In this document: piece after piece, positions 47,901-56,392 of the stretch
Layout of the letters: each line of letters opens with the position of its first letter
How positions within the stretch are numbered: the first letter of the stretch is position 1
NCBI GenBank assembly: GCA_020055645.1
Contig: CM034546.1
Span: 72,168,001 to 72,232,000, forward strand
Direction: 5' to 3'
DNA length: 64,000 nt
Origin: Tomocerus qinae
Taxonomy: Eukaryota; Arthropoda; Collembola; Entomobryomorpha; Tomoceridae
The notes under the pieces: model-generated
Seen by the model: only the letters and a program-made list of their open reading frames with translations
Told to the model about the DNA's origin: nothing
Databases searched by the model: none
Made by a program: the position numbers and the translations under genes

Positions 47901-48425
47901 TAATGGTGCGTCCACCACTTCTGGGAACTTGTCTAGTAATTTTCGAATCTCATCTACTTCGTAATCCTTGAGGGATTGTAGAGCTCGGATCGGAAAATTA
48001 CTAGATGAGTGAGTAATCAAATCGAACTGTTGCATATGCCATGAATCTCTAAAGCCCCACTTAAGAGTGCCTAGATCAAGCATTATGCCAATGTCATGGA
48101 GAAAATCCATTCCCAAGAGAAAATCTGAGGATGATTCTACCACACAAAATTTTCTGCGAAAAATTTTATTACCTAAACCAAAGCGAATCGCAATAGACCC
48201 CTGAGGAATAACCTCTGTACCATCTAGCATGACTATTGGACCTTCGGTCCATGGTCGAAGTTTAGTAGCTTTAGAAACTAATGTTGGAGAAATACAAGAT
48301 AAAGTTGAGCCAGTATCTATCAGTGCATCATAAGTGTGATTATTTACAACTATTGGTATGATAGGTACTAGTTTGGTGGGATTGGTTGTGACTGATGGAT
48401 GAGTGATGACAATCCCATGGACCAT
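44958..48425 (-). CDS. pol: Retrotransposon Pol polyprotein (protease-RT-RNase H-integrase)
   Basis: 1155 residues from the ATG at 48425-48423. Domains in order: aspartic protease with ALIDTGS (about residue 35-41); reverse transcriptase with the active site YQDD in place of the usual YLDD or YVDD, both Asp present; RNase H with TDHKAL; integrase with an HHCC zinc finger (SGHLG, CDSCQ) and a D-D-E core (IDLMGPY, VSDNASNM, AERVNRTLK). A C-terminal domain of the GPY/F type follows. RT before integrase places it in Ty3/gypsy. The frame is uninterrupted. The start overlaps the gag stop as TGATG. A proline-rich tail (IPPPSPTTTNTQSPPTP) ends the protein. Confidence 0.95.
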   Translation of the reverse strand: MVHGIVITHPSVTTNPTKLVPIIPIVVNNHTYDALIDTGSTLSCISPTLVSKATKLRPWTEGPIVMLDGTEVIPQGSIAIRFGLGNKIFRRKFCVVESSSDFLLGMDFLHDIGIMLDLGTLKWGFRDSWHMQQFDLITHSSSNFPIRALQSLKDYEVDEIRKLLDKFPEVVDAPLGRTNVTTHKIELTEEKPKRQRPYPTSPKKHAAINNEVDKMLALGVIQPSTSDFASPVLLREKPNGEWRFIVDFRYINKYTKHETFPIPLIYSLLQKLYMAKYLSVIDAEKGYWQVLLDKNSRKYTAFMTERGLFEFTVMPFGLRNASATYQRLMHEVLSGLDDFVLVYQDDILIYSKSYKDHRSHIETVLSRLSQAGITINPAKCVFGKTRVKFLGHIVSEKGIEMNPEKVSAILDIPSPGSRRALRKFLGCVGFYRNFVENMAAVCKPLYALCSPNKKFRWTDVEEQAFIKLKSAVATNLVLAYPDYNKTFIVRCDGSGTGFGAVLAQVDDSGNERVICFASKTMEPAQQNYTCSEKELYAIIYSLEKFREYIDGQEFVLQTDHKALVWLDKMRNTSHRLMRWAIMLQEWSPCIQYIKGRDNTVADFLSRNSFPDDSFNDEYRDIMFPPNHTCNVILTCSMTKQKILKGQKSDPEIQAMIVDTHPGFTVRQGILYKQHDSLLLPVIPLSLREEIVRHFHDTPQSGHLGVEKTMHRLKSRVFFKGMREYVENYVRTCDSCQRIKYDNQKPAGLMKSSPITSPWHTLYIDLMGPYIPSSPGRFRYILVIVDSFTKWVELYPIRVASSQCLSKILENDIFCRYGMPKVLVSDNASNMKSNLLDFMCRQWHITHVYTSVYTPQSNLAERVNRTLKPMIRSFVEGCPHSKWSAHLPFFKLAINSAIQDSTGFSPFKLMMNREPSLPFDNALTADIPPEEVLQVPSPTSEYLFNRNEIYTNMLKLVESHLQKAKLKQKKYYDARHRDDFFQVGDLVVMKDMTLSSRDKGIVAGLTPLYDNRIARICSVSPDGLSYDVEFEDGTIRKHLHIQFLRRYHSRDPLTLKFSSPNPASLEPKDESHIISPIIVPDLQLNLNSNDISCDTGDDSGPGLSANSQIPTSIPPPSPTTTNTQSPPTPLVIPNPAVFRQRRSTRLRHKPRVDYRQ

Positions 48426-50488
48426 CACTCGTTCTGTCGGTTTTCCGTGTCTTCATGCAATGTAGCAGTTATTGGCTGCTTTGCTGATGCGGAAGTAGCA
48501 GTTTTAGTCGTATGAGACTTTTTAGGACATTGCGAAGAATAGTGATCAGGATTAGAGTCACCACACACTTTGCATGGATATTTTTTCTTTCCTGACCTAG
48601 AGTCGGAGTTAGTATGCTTTGCTACAGTGGAGTTAGGTTGAGCAGATTCCTTTGCCTTTGACTCATGCACAGGAGGCTTATCAGTTTCCGCCGAGGCAGA
48701 CTTCTGATAATGAGATTGTGAATTTTCGTTAGACTTGGAATAGCCTTGGCCTTTACCATTCCCATAACTTAAACTTTTGCCTGCCTGTTTCCATTTATTA
48801 CTATCTTTTTCTTTGGTAGCAGTCAGAGACGGAGCTATCTTAGAAGCAAAATGTATCAAGTCGTAGATTGTAGTAGCATGGCATGCTAATAGATGTGCCT
48901 TTAGATCAGGTAATGCTCGTTCTGAGATAAATGCAATTAGGTTACGCTGATCTATGGGCTGACCCAAATGAACTTTCTGATATTGTAAGTCCATCTCTAA
49001 TGCAAATGTCGAAAATGTCTCTGTAGGTAGTTGTCGTCTTGAATATAATTTTTCTATGCACGCATTGTGCTCAGAAACTGAACCATACATTTGCCTAAAA
49101 TGTACAACAAATTCATCCCATGTAGAAACTAACAATTTTGTACGTTTCCACCATATCTTTTGTTCACTCTTATCGAACACCGCAGCTAAATGAAGGATAA
49201 TATCTGCCTCTGGAATACGCTTTTGTCTAACATACAAATGTAATTCCTTAAGAAAATTATCGGCAGTATCCAGCTTAGGGTCAAACTTAGGAATAGGGAT
49301 AACAGCATTATTAGCATAAACTGTCACATGAGGGAGTCCAGTGGCTATATTCGTATGCTGACCTGGTGGTGAAGGACTTATATGCCTTTCAGCCTGATTT
49401 CCTGTAGTAGGACTCGGAATAGTTTGCATAGGTGAATGATAGTCGGAATGACTTTGAGTGGGCGTAAAAGTCGATGAGTATGTATGTACTGGCGTCGTCC
49501 TAGAAATTGGAGGAATGGCGTGGCTAGCCAAATCGGCTGTCTGCACGCCTGGAATGTTAGGCGGATTGAGAAATGCATGGTCATTGCCCGTTTTAGCTGG
49601 TGGATCAGGAATATGGGCAATCTGAGACAGTTTTCTAAGATGCGCCAAATCCATACCCAGCTGCTGTAATAAGTCTGATTGACATGTAAGCTGCTTTTCT
49701 AAGGCAGCTATCCTGATTTCTAAATTGGTGTTAGAAGATGAGGAAATGGATATTTTCTTTTCAAAATGCTTCGAAAAAGAATGCAACTTGTCCTCCACTG
49801 TGCTTATCTGATCTGCCTGATGATTGAAACGATCAATCATGTAGTCAGCTAATGGAACAATTGTCCCGTCAGATACCGAAATGTGGAATTGTGACTCTTG
49901 AGTTTCTACAAACTCTTTAAATTTTTTATTCAAGTCACGAGAAAAAGATGCTATATTATCCGTAATTTCCTTTCTGAAATCAGATGTGGACGTCTGAAGT
50001 GAAGAAAGTGCCAAATCTAACTGATCCTGAAAGTCCTTTATCTGAGTAGAACATTTACGAATGTGAGTAGTAAGTTGACTTTCAAAATTCCTATCACTAT
50101 CCTGACGAAACTTGACTTTGCTCGACTGTGAAACCCGAGGAGAAACCGGAATTGTTTCAGGTATGTCAGTATCATATAATGACGGATAATGAAAATGATT
50201 TCGCTCTACCTCAACTAACCTTCGTTCTAACAAGATATTCAGTTCCTGGTCATGCATATTAGGAAATTCTGCACGTAATTTAGCAAATAAGAGATCTCTA
50301 GCTAATGCCTTTTTGCGAATCTGATCAGCTGACCCATAAATACATCGATGAATAATCGAGTAAATAATATATATGAGTAATAGAAATAGGAGCAAAAGTA
50401 CCAGATACGAACAGTAGGGAAATAGCTTGTCACAATTTGCCATGAAAGAATTCAAAATATATAATCCAAATGATTTTAAATCAGCCAT
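48425..50488 (-). CDS. gag: Retrotransposon Gag with N-terminal hydrophobic segment (687 aa)
   Basis: A structural protein that should form the element's particle. From the N-terminus: a strongly hydrophobic stretch (about residues 24-46, SYLVLLLLFLLLIYIIYSII) with the look of a membrane anchor; a long region with coiled-coil character (about 140-290); a Ser/Thr/Pro-rich linker; the capsid-like retrotransposon gag domain (about 390-560, with KIWWKRTKLL and WDEFVVHFRQMYG); and a zinc knuckle near 639-655 of the form CX2CX6HX4C, two residues longer than the usual CX2CX4HX4C. The long N-terminal half with a membrane segment is unusual for a Ty3/gypsy Gag. Confidence 0.9.
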   Translation of the reverse strand: MADLKSFGLYILNSFMANCDKLFPYCSYLVLLLLFLLLIYIIYSIIHRCIYGSADQIRKKALARDLLFAKLRAEFPNMHDQELNILLERRLVEVERNHFHYPSLYDTDIPETIPVSPRVSQSSKVKFRQDSDRNFESQLTTHIRKCSTQIKDFQDQLDLALSSLQTSTSDFRKEITDNIASFSRDLNKKFKEFVETQESQFHISVSDGTIVPLADYMIDRFNHQADQISTVEDKLHSFSKHFEKKISISSSSNTNLEIRIAALEKQLTCQSDLLQQLGMDLAHLRKLSQIAHIPDPPAKTGNDHAFLNPPNIPGVQTADLASHAIPPISRTTPVHTYSSTFTPTQSHSDYHSPMQTIPSPTTGNQAERHISPSPPGQHTNIATGLPHVTVYANNAVIPIPKFDPKLDTADNFLKELHLYVRQKRIPEADIILHLAAVFDKSEQKIWWKRTKLLVSTWDEFVVHFRQMYGSVSEHNACIEKLYSRRQLPTETFSTFALEMDLQYQKVHLGQPIDQRNLIAFISERALPDLKAHLLACHATTIYDLIHFASKIAPSLTATKEKDSNKWKQAGKSLSYGNGKGQGYSKSNENSQSHYQKSASAETDKPPVHESKAKESAQPNSTVAKHTNSDSRSGKKKYPCKVCGDSNPDHYSSQCPKKSHTTKTATSASAKQPITATLHEDTENRQNE

Positions 50489-50583
50489 AGTGAAAACACT
50501 AGAAAAATATTTTCAATAATAATAGCAAATCTGAAAATTCTACAAGTTTCAATCAAAAACTAATGATACTTGAAATTGAATCA

Positions 50584-50594
50584 CACGGTCGCCA
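50584..50594 (-). promoter_or_regulatory. Retrotransposon primer-binding site
   Basis: TGGCGACCGTG directly abuts the 5' LTR on the element strand. Its complement CACGGTCGCCA resembles the 3' end of an arthropod tRNA-Arg plus CCA (from memory). Zero spacing to the LTR supports the LTR border. Confidence 0.7.
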
Positions 50595-51205
50595 TATAAC
50601 GTTTAAAATGGGGATATTTCTTTGCCTATCCGATTAAACGTATTAATTTATAGATTGCAGGTTCTCTGATGGGCAAATCCGCACCAGAGTATTTATGAAT
50701 TTCCTATTAGATTGATATTGCTATTATTTGTGCTAGTAATAATAAACCACTACCACTGAGCCGTATATTATACAGACAGAAAATAAAATGAATTTATTTA
50801 GCACGTAGAAATTAATGGCCAATCAAAAGGAATCAAATTGAATATCTTTCATGTGACAATTTGGACGATTGAGAATAATTACTAAATTATAACAAATTGG
50901 AATGATCTCACCAAATTGTAGAATAACAGTCAAAATAGTTAGACATCAGAAAATATCCAATAACAGAAAACAAGGAAACCAATAAAGATAAAGTAAGACT
51001 ATCTGCAGGAGCAGCTGGAACATCCACGGAGATGTTGACTTGAGCACAGTCCAGAATGGAATCCCCTTCTCTCTCTCGAAGCAAAGGTTCTCTTTCCTCC
51101 GAGCGAGTAGAAATGTTGCCATGGGCATATTACATGGATAGAGTACAGATACATTACCATGGCTGGATTACCATGGGTAGATATCCATATGCTGCCATGG
51201 TTACA
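50595..51205 (-). repeat. 5' LTR of the Ty3/gypsy element
   Basis: 611 bp, partner of 41936-42546. It presumably contains the element promoter. The TA-rich stretch around 50760-50790 (GTATATTATACAG) is a possible TATA region, not tested. Confidence 0.93.
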
Positions 51206-51640
51206 GTGTATAATATTGATATCGTGTATTGTATTTTGTAGTAAATTGCAAAGTGTTGCTAAAGTTCCCCCATCTGGGGAATCTATAAAATATTCGATGT
51301 AGCAATAGTCAATCAGCAGACTGGATTTCAAAAAAATTACGCCCAATCAGAATGCATATCCAAGAGCAACTCCACATTGGCAATACCACTCTTTGCTAGG
51401 ACTATAACAGTACTACATAATACAATACATGAAGATTAGACACAAAATGCTCAATGCATTTAAAATGAATAATAATTTTAACAACCAATTCAAACAATTA
51501 CAAATGACACATTCCGTTTATTGTACTCGGTTTTCTTGCCCGAGTACAATAAACGGATAGTGTCATTTGTTATTGTTTGAATCGGAATTACCAATGACAA
51601 CTGGGATGAAAATCACCTTAGTTATGACGTTTTTTTAATT
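51206..51640. repeat. Tandem palindromic array, right part, with 100-bp hairpin
   Basis: Continues the unit broken at 41935 (GTGTATAATATTGATATCG onward), including the same extra sequence seen in unit 3 (GATGTAGCAATAGT). At 51485-51585 two arms of about 46 bp pair closely (CCGTTTATTGTACTCGG near the tip) around a 9-base loop. Confidence 0.75.
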
Positions 51641-51899
51641 TGAAATCCGGCAAATGGTCCAACGGCAGCACTTGGTCAACAGAGAATAGTTGACAGCAGA
51701 TAGAAGATACCAAAAAATTTCAGTCAATCAGCATGCGACAACAGACTGGAGCAGAGACAGAGATAGATCAAGCCAAACTACGCTTGATTTAAATCTGGCT
51801 CTGCCAGGTTGAAAATTGTTGTTCGCTCAAAATCCGTTTGATGCCACTCCTTTGCTGCTTCGAGAGAGAAGAGCAGCAAAAAGTGGAATGAGCTGAGAT
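51641..51899. other. Short intergenic stretch
   Basis: Slightly richer in GC than the surroundings. Nothing recognised. Confidence 0.3.
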
Positions 51900-51907
51900 A
51901 TTATTAT

Positions 51908-52175
51908 CAGAGTTCAACTAGCCGGTGGGTAGTGGCTAGGTGGCTAGGGGGCAAAAGTGGCTAGTGGGCGGGTAAATTGATAGGTGGCTAGTGGGCAAAA
52001 GGGGCAAAAGTGGGCAAAAGTCAAAATGGGGCTAATAGATACATTAAAGGATGTAAATATTGGGGAAAAATTTTGAATATTAGGTACTTTTGCCCCTTTT
52101 GCCAACTACCCACTTTGCCCCTTTTACCCGGGTGGGTGGGCAAATGTAGTTTTAGCCGGTTAAAACTGAACTCTG
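51908..52175. mobile_element. hAT-type MITE, CAGAGTTC family
   Basis: 268 bp with termini CAGAGTTCAACTAGCCGG and CCGGTTAAAACTGAACTCTG, and an exact 8-bp target duplication ATTATTAT (51900-51907, 52176-52183). Internal GGCAAAAGTGG-like repeats. Subterminal TAGCCGG/TTTTAGCC motifs recall the 18155-18816 element. No coding capacity. Confidence 0.88.
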
Positions 52176-52183
52176 ATTATTAT

Positions 52184-55100
52184 TGTATTTTGTGACTTGT
52201 GCGTGTTGAGGAGAGCCTGGATTTATTTGAAACATTCCAACGCCACTGAGCCAAATTCAGGCTCTCAAATAATAACACACACAAACACAACAAATTCACC
52301 CAAAATATAAGAGAGATAGTGATATAAAGGGCAAATATTTTTGTTAGTTTGATAAAATTGCATATTCATATAAATAGGGATTTTCAGATACTTAGAAGGT
52401 GTTTTAATTATTCTAGTATACCCCGTTTAAATGCGTGTCTGCCTTAAAAATGTAATTGACAGCTTTAACAAAACTTTAGAACGTTCTAGTATGCACAGTA
52501 TAAGATCTTGAAAGGTCTTGAGTTACAAAAATTTAGTCCAATTTTTTTTGGCACAATGTAAATTATCATCTATAAAGGAAATTGTAAGTTGTGTCTCCCA
52601 AGATGTAATTATTAATAAGAGTATGGTTGCTCAAATATAAAATATTTTGTTGTTCCTAATCTGATAGATTATGGGTAGTAGTTAGTAAATGATAAATAGT
52701 AGCCATTATGCGATCCGTCCATTGCAAGGCTAAATTATGAGTGTATTTTGTGTAACCGCAGCTAACTGTGATTAACGAAGTGAATGACAGACGGAGACAT
52801 AGATAGAGACAGCCAACATAAGAACAAATAATCTTATGCATGCCAATTTTTTGGAAACAACCATAGCTTAGGTGTGGTCAAGTCAGGAAAGGTTACAAGG
52901 TTAAAGGTCAGGTGATGTCAATGCGTCGCAAGTCGCAACGCGTAAGTAACGTCCCAAGCCCAAAACATCACTACCACTGTTTTACACACATTTTACATGG
53001 TTTATTGATAATCAATATAATTATAATATTACTAGGTGATATTTTTTAGAAGTATAAATCAAGTTTCGTTTAAAAATAATATTATTTTGACAAGGAAAAA
53101 TCTAGCAATGCAGAATTTACTTTACTTCTGTATTTAGTCAAGCCAATTTAAGCTTTTCCTTCATTAAGGTATTTTTGCTTGGAATGGTGTATGTAATACC
53201 TCATGGTCTCTGTCTTTACTGCTTCAGATACAGCTAGGCCTCTCACCTGTTTTCCACCTTGTACATGTCCAAGTAATTTTATCATTTTTGGTAATTTTTT
53301 ATTTTAAAAATAAAAAATAAGGTTCAATCAAGGCTTATGGTAAATCTTGCGGACAGTAAATTGATTAGCGTGCTTTGAAATTTGAAATCGAAATTTTCCT
53401 TTAGACTAAAATAATTGTACCCATATCAGTTAAAATAGTTATTATGCGTATCATACTCGATGGAAAAATTTTTTTTATATGAAATAATATATGAAATTGA
53501 TATTCTTGTCTGCGATTTGTTAACCACTTTTATGTCGCAGTTGGTCACAATGTAAATACAAATAATTATAATATTATAATCGATTAGAGATTCTGCACGC
53601 TTAATGTATTTTACAAAAACTCCCGTGTCAGTAAAAAAAGTAATATGTAACGATTACATTTATCATCATTCTATTGTTACGATGGTTCAGTTGCATTTAG
53701 TTTGCATACATTTCAACTGGAGGGTAACTATTGATCAAATATAGTGATAAGCGAACACCGTGCATTTCAACTTCAATCGCAGAGAAGTGTTATACAAACT
53801 TTTATTCTTTAGTAGCAGCAATTACATAGGCAATATCTTTTTAATTAAAAATTATAATGATAATTGACGTACTAATTGTACTAAACTAAGTTTCCAGGTA
53901 TGTCATAGATAAATGTTTCAAGTGACTAATTCTAAAAATATGGTAAATTCCCCTAAATTCTCCCGGAACAAACTGCGGAGGTTCTGATAACAGCTTCCCT
54001 AATAATGCTTTCGGCCATGGAAGAATTGATGCATTATAGTTGCAGTTAACACCGCTTCATCAATGTAATTTTTTGTACTTCATTTTGTACAGTCGCCAAT
54101 TAATAAAACAATTTCTTTGTATCTGATCTTGCACTTAGGTTACCTTATGACGCTCATTAATTTCACCGTTACAATTGTATAATACTGGATGAAACCTAGC
54201 ACTAAGTACTAGAATAACGTTGAAACATATAAATTTCTAGCGATAGCATGCAATTCATCGATAGACCGATAATTATCAAGAGCATAAAAATTATATATAT
54301 TACCTGACACGATTACAAAATATAGCTATTTTCAAACAAGACGTAGATGCATTAGTCCGATGCGGAATTTCAATAACGGCTTTTATACAGATAACAGGCT
54401 TTTATACGACTTTGTAGGAATAATAATACCGAAGAGTTATTTTTAATTTTTGATCTCTTCCTACATTCAGGGAGTGTTACCGATTTTTCTCATTTACAAA
54501 CTTAGCCTCCGTTAGCCTCGAAAGTTGTCGTCCAGAGGGATTTCTAAATAGACATAAAGAGTAAAATTATACAATTATACAATCAGATAAATTGCTTTGA
54601 ATAATTAAAACTTATATATAACACAAGATACGGTTCCTGCTTGAAGGAAGAGATTCTACTTCCACGTCCCACAACAAAGTATTTAAATTCAGTACTTTTA
54701 TCGTACTTTGTCGTTAAAATACGCAAGTGTTTAATATGCATTAAAATAAGTTCTAATGTGGGTGACATATTATGTAGTATCTTTAGGAATGTGGCCTGGT
54801 GGCCTAGCAATGATATTTCATAACTTAGGCCAAAAATCGAAAAAATAATTTGGGTCACAGTTTTTGGTTGCGCCCCCTAGACCATATTTCTGGATACGTG
54901 CCTTCTGGATACCATAACTGTGTATTTAAATCTAACAATGTTCTTCATTGTTCATCTAACCATCATACTTTGCCGTTAAAACTCTGAAGAGTGTATGCAT
55001 AAAAAAGTTCTATCGGGAAGGCATTTAGCGTTTTTAGCAAATAAGCCAAACTATGATACTTTTTTTGAAATTTAATTTAACCGTAAGGTGGCCTACTCTC

Positions 55101-55343
55101 ACACTCATTACTTGGACCAAAATGTTTTGAAACCATGCGTACATACAAACATCCATCCGTACATACAAACATAATGGTCAGTTTACATTTATACTATAAT
55201 CATGATGTAACAGAAAATAGCAGTCAGCCTCTAATAGGCACATTCTTCTTGGTATAAAATGGTGCTGTCAAAAAATTTGCTTGTCACATAAGAAAAGTGC
55301 ATGTCATGTGCTATACTAAACCAAGTAAAATTAATTTAATAAA
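52184..55343. other. Intergenic, 3.2 kb
   Basis: AT-rich, no gene recognised. Short inverted repeat GAGAGCCTGGATTTATTTGA...ATTCAGGCTCTC at about 52212-52267. The frames at 54583-54858 are not protein-like. Confidence 0.4.
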
Positions 55344-55351
55344 TTGGCTTG

Positions 55352-55541
55352 CAGGCACGTATCTAGAAATTTGTTCAAGGGGGGGCGGAAGCAAAAATTA
55401 TACGAAAAATAACACATATTCGCGCGAAGCGCGAAAATTTTTTGCAATTTTAGGCCATTTTTGAGAAAAAAATTCTCTTTTTCTCAGATTTAGGGGGGAC
55501 GCTGCGCCCCCCCCCCGCCCCCCTACTAAATACGTGCTTTG
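55352..55541. mobile_element. hAT-type MITE, GCACGTAT family
   Basis: 190 bp with ends CAGGCACGTATCTAG and (inverted) CAAAGCACGTATTTAG, and an exact 8-bp duplication TTGGCTTG (55344-55351, 55542-55549). The interior has CGCGCGAAGCGCG and a long C run, unlike the AT-rich host sequence. Confidence 0.83.
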
Positions 55542-55549
55542 TTGGCTTG

Positions 55550-56392
55550 GCCCGTGTTGATTAATATGCTGTTCCATTTCTTTGTAAATGATGAGACGCA
55601 GCAGTAGATTAGATCAATTAGATGATAATAATGTGCTGTTACGTATCCAGGAATTTGACCTACAACCTAGAAGAGGGCACACCGAAACATATAGGTAAAA
55701 TTATGATCTAGGTTTTTGGATTTTACTGCAAAAAGTTCTTTATTTCTTGGATTTTGGGGTGCTTTAAATTCTTGCATGAAGTGGAGGTTTGATTGATACA
55801 AAGTGTACAGAAATTATACACTTCTATTTTCACCACTACTAGCTATACTGCAACAAAGCTGAATGAAAGTACGGCGATAATCTTTCTCTCATCTCACTCA
55901 CATCGTCAATTAAGCGGGAAAAAGTTTACCGCGAAGGACAATGTACCAGTAAACAAAATTTAATAATAATGAATAATAAAAACTGATTTATTAATGCAGA
56001 GTTTATAAGTTTCCAAATATCACGATTACCTAAAAACTTATAATTCAAAATATCCATTTAAGTGGTAAGAGTTTCTGGTAATAAAACAAAACATTTTATT
56101 ACTTACTTAGTCTCTCGTTTCTTGAATGCTGGACGTTAGCAAAAGTAAAAGCAGGTATGTAAAAGTTTGTTGTATTGTATAAATTAGAAAAATTACGTGA
56201 TTCACTAATAAAGAAGTTAATTTTCTGTTGTCAACTTATTTACAATTGGGTATAAAAATGAAAATTATTATATCATAATAATATTCATTGTTTATGTCTC
56301 AGTTCCTACTAATTATCTATACCTACACCAAATCAGATTTGACTGTCAGCTGTGAGAGGAGCACTAAATAATATTTGAAAATAACTGGGACT
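55550..56392 (+). promoter_or_regulatory. 5' region of zinc-finger gene 1 with a 5' UTR intron
   Basis: About 55660-56392 is homologous to 58920-59716 ahead of gene 2, so both genes were copied with their promoters. A non-coding exon ends GCAG|GTATGT at 56154, and the acceptor TCTCAG ends at 56302. In gene 2 the corresponding sites are about 59502 and 59639. The conserved GGGAAAAAGTTTACCGCGAA at 55916-55935 stands out in both copies. Confidence 0.5.

Larger units (their letters stand above)
41936..51205 (-). mobile_element. Structurally complete Ty3/gypsy LTR retrotransposon
   Basis: 9270 bp on the minus strand with 611-bp LTRs at both ends and a 4-bp target duplication GTGT (41932-41935, 51206-51209). 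The empty site is visible in neighbouring tandem units (CATCCTGTGTATAATATTCA). Order along the element is 5' LTR, primer-binding site, gag, pol (protease, reverse transcriptase, RNase H, integrase), 3' region, 3' LTR. No envelope frame was seen. Intact long frames and nearly identical LTRs imply a recent insertion. A foldback element sits between pol and the 3' LTR and accounts for 1.6 kb of the length. Confidence 0.95.
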
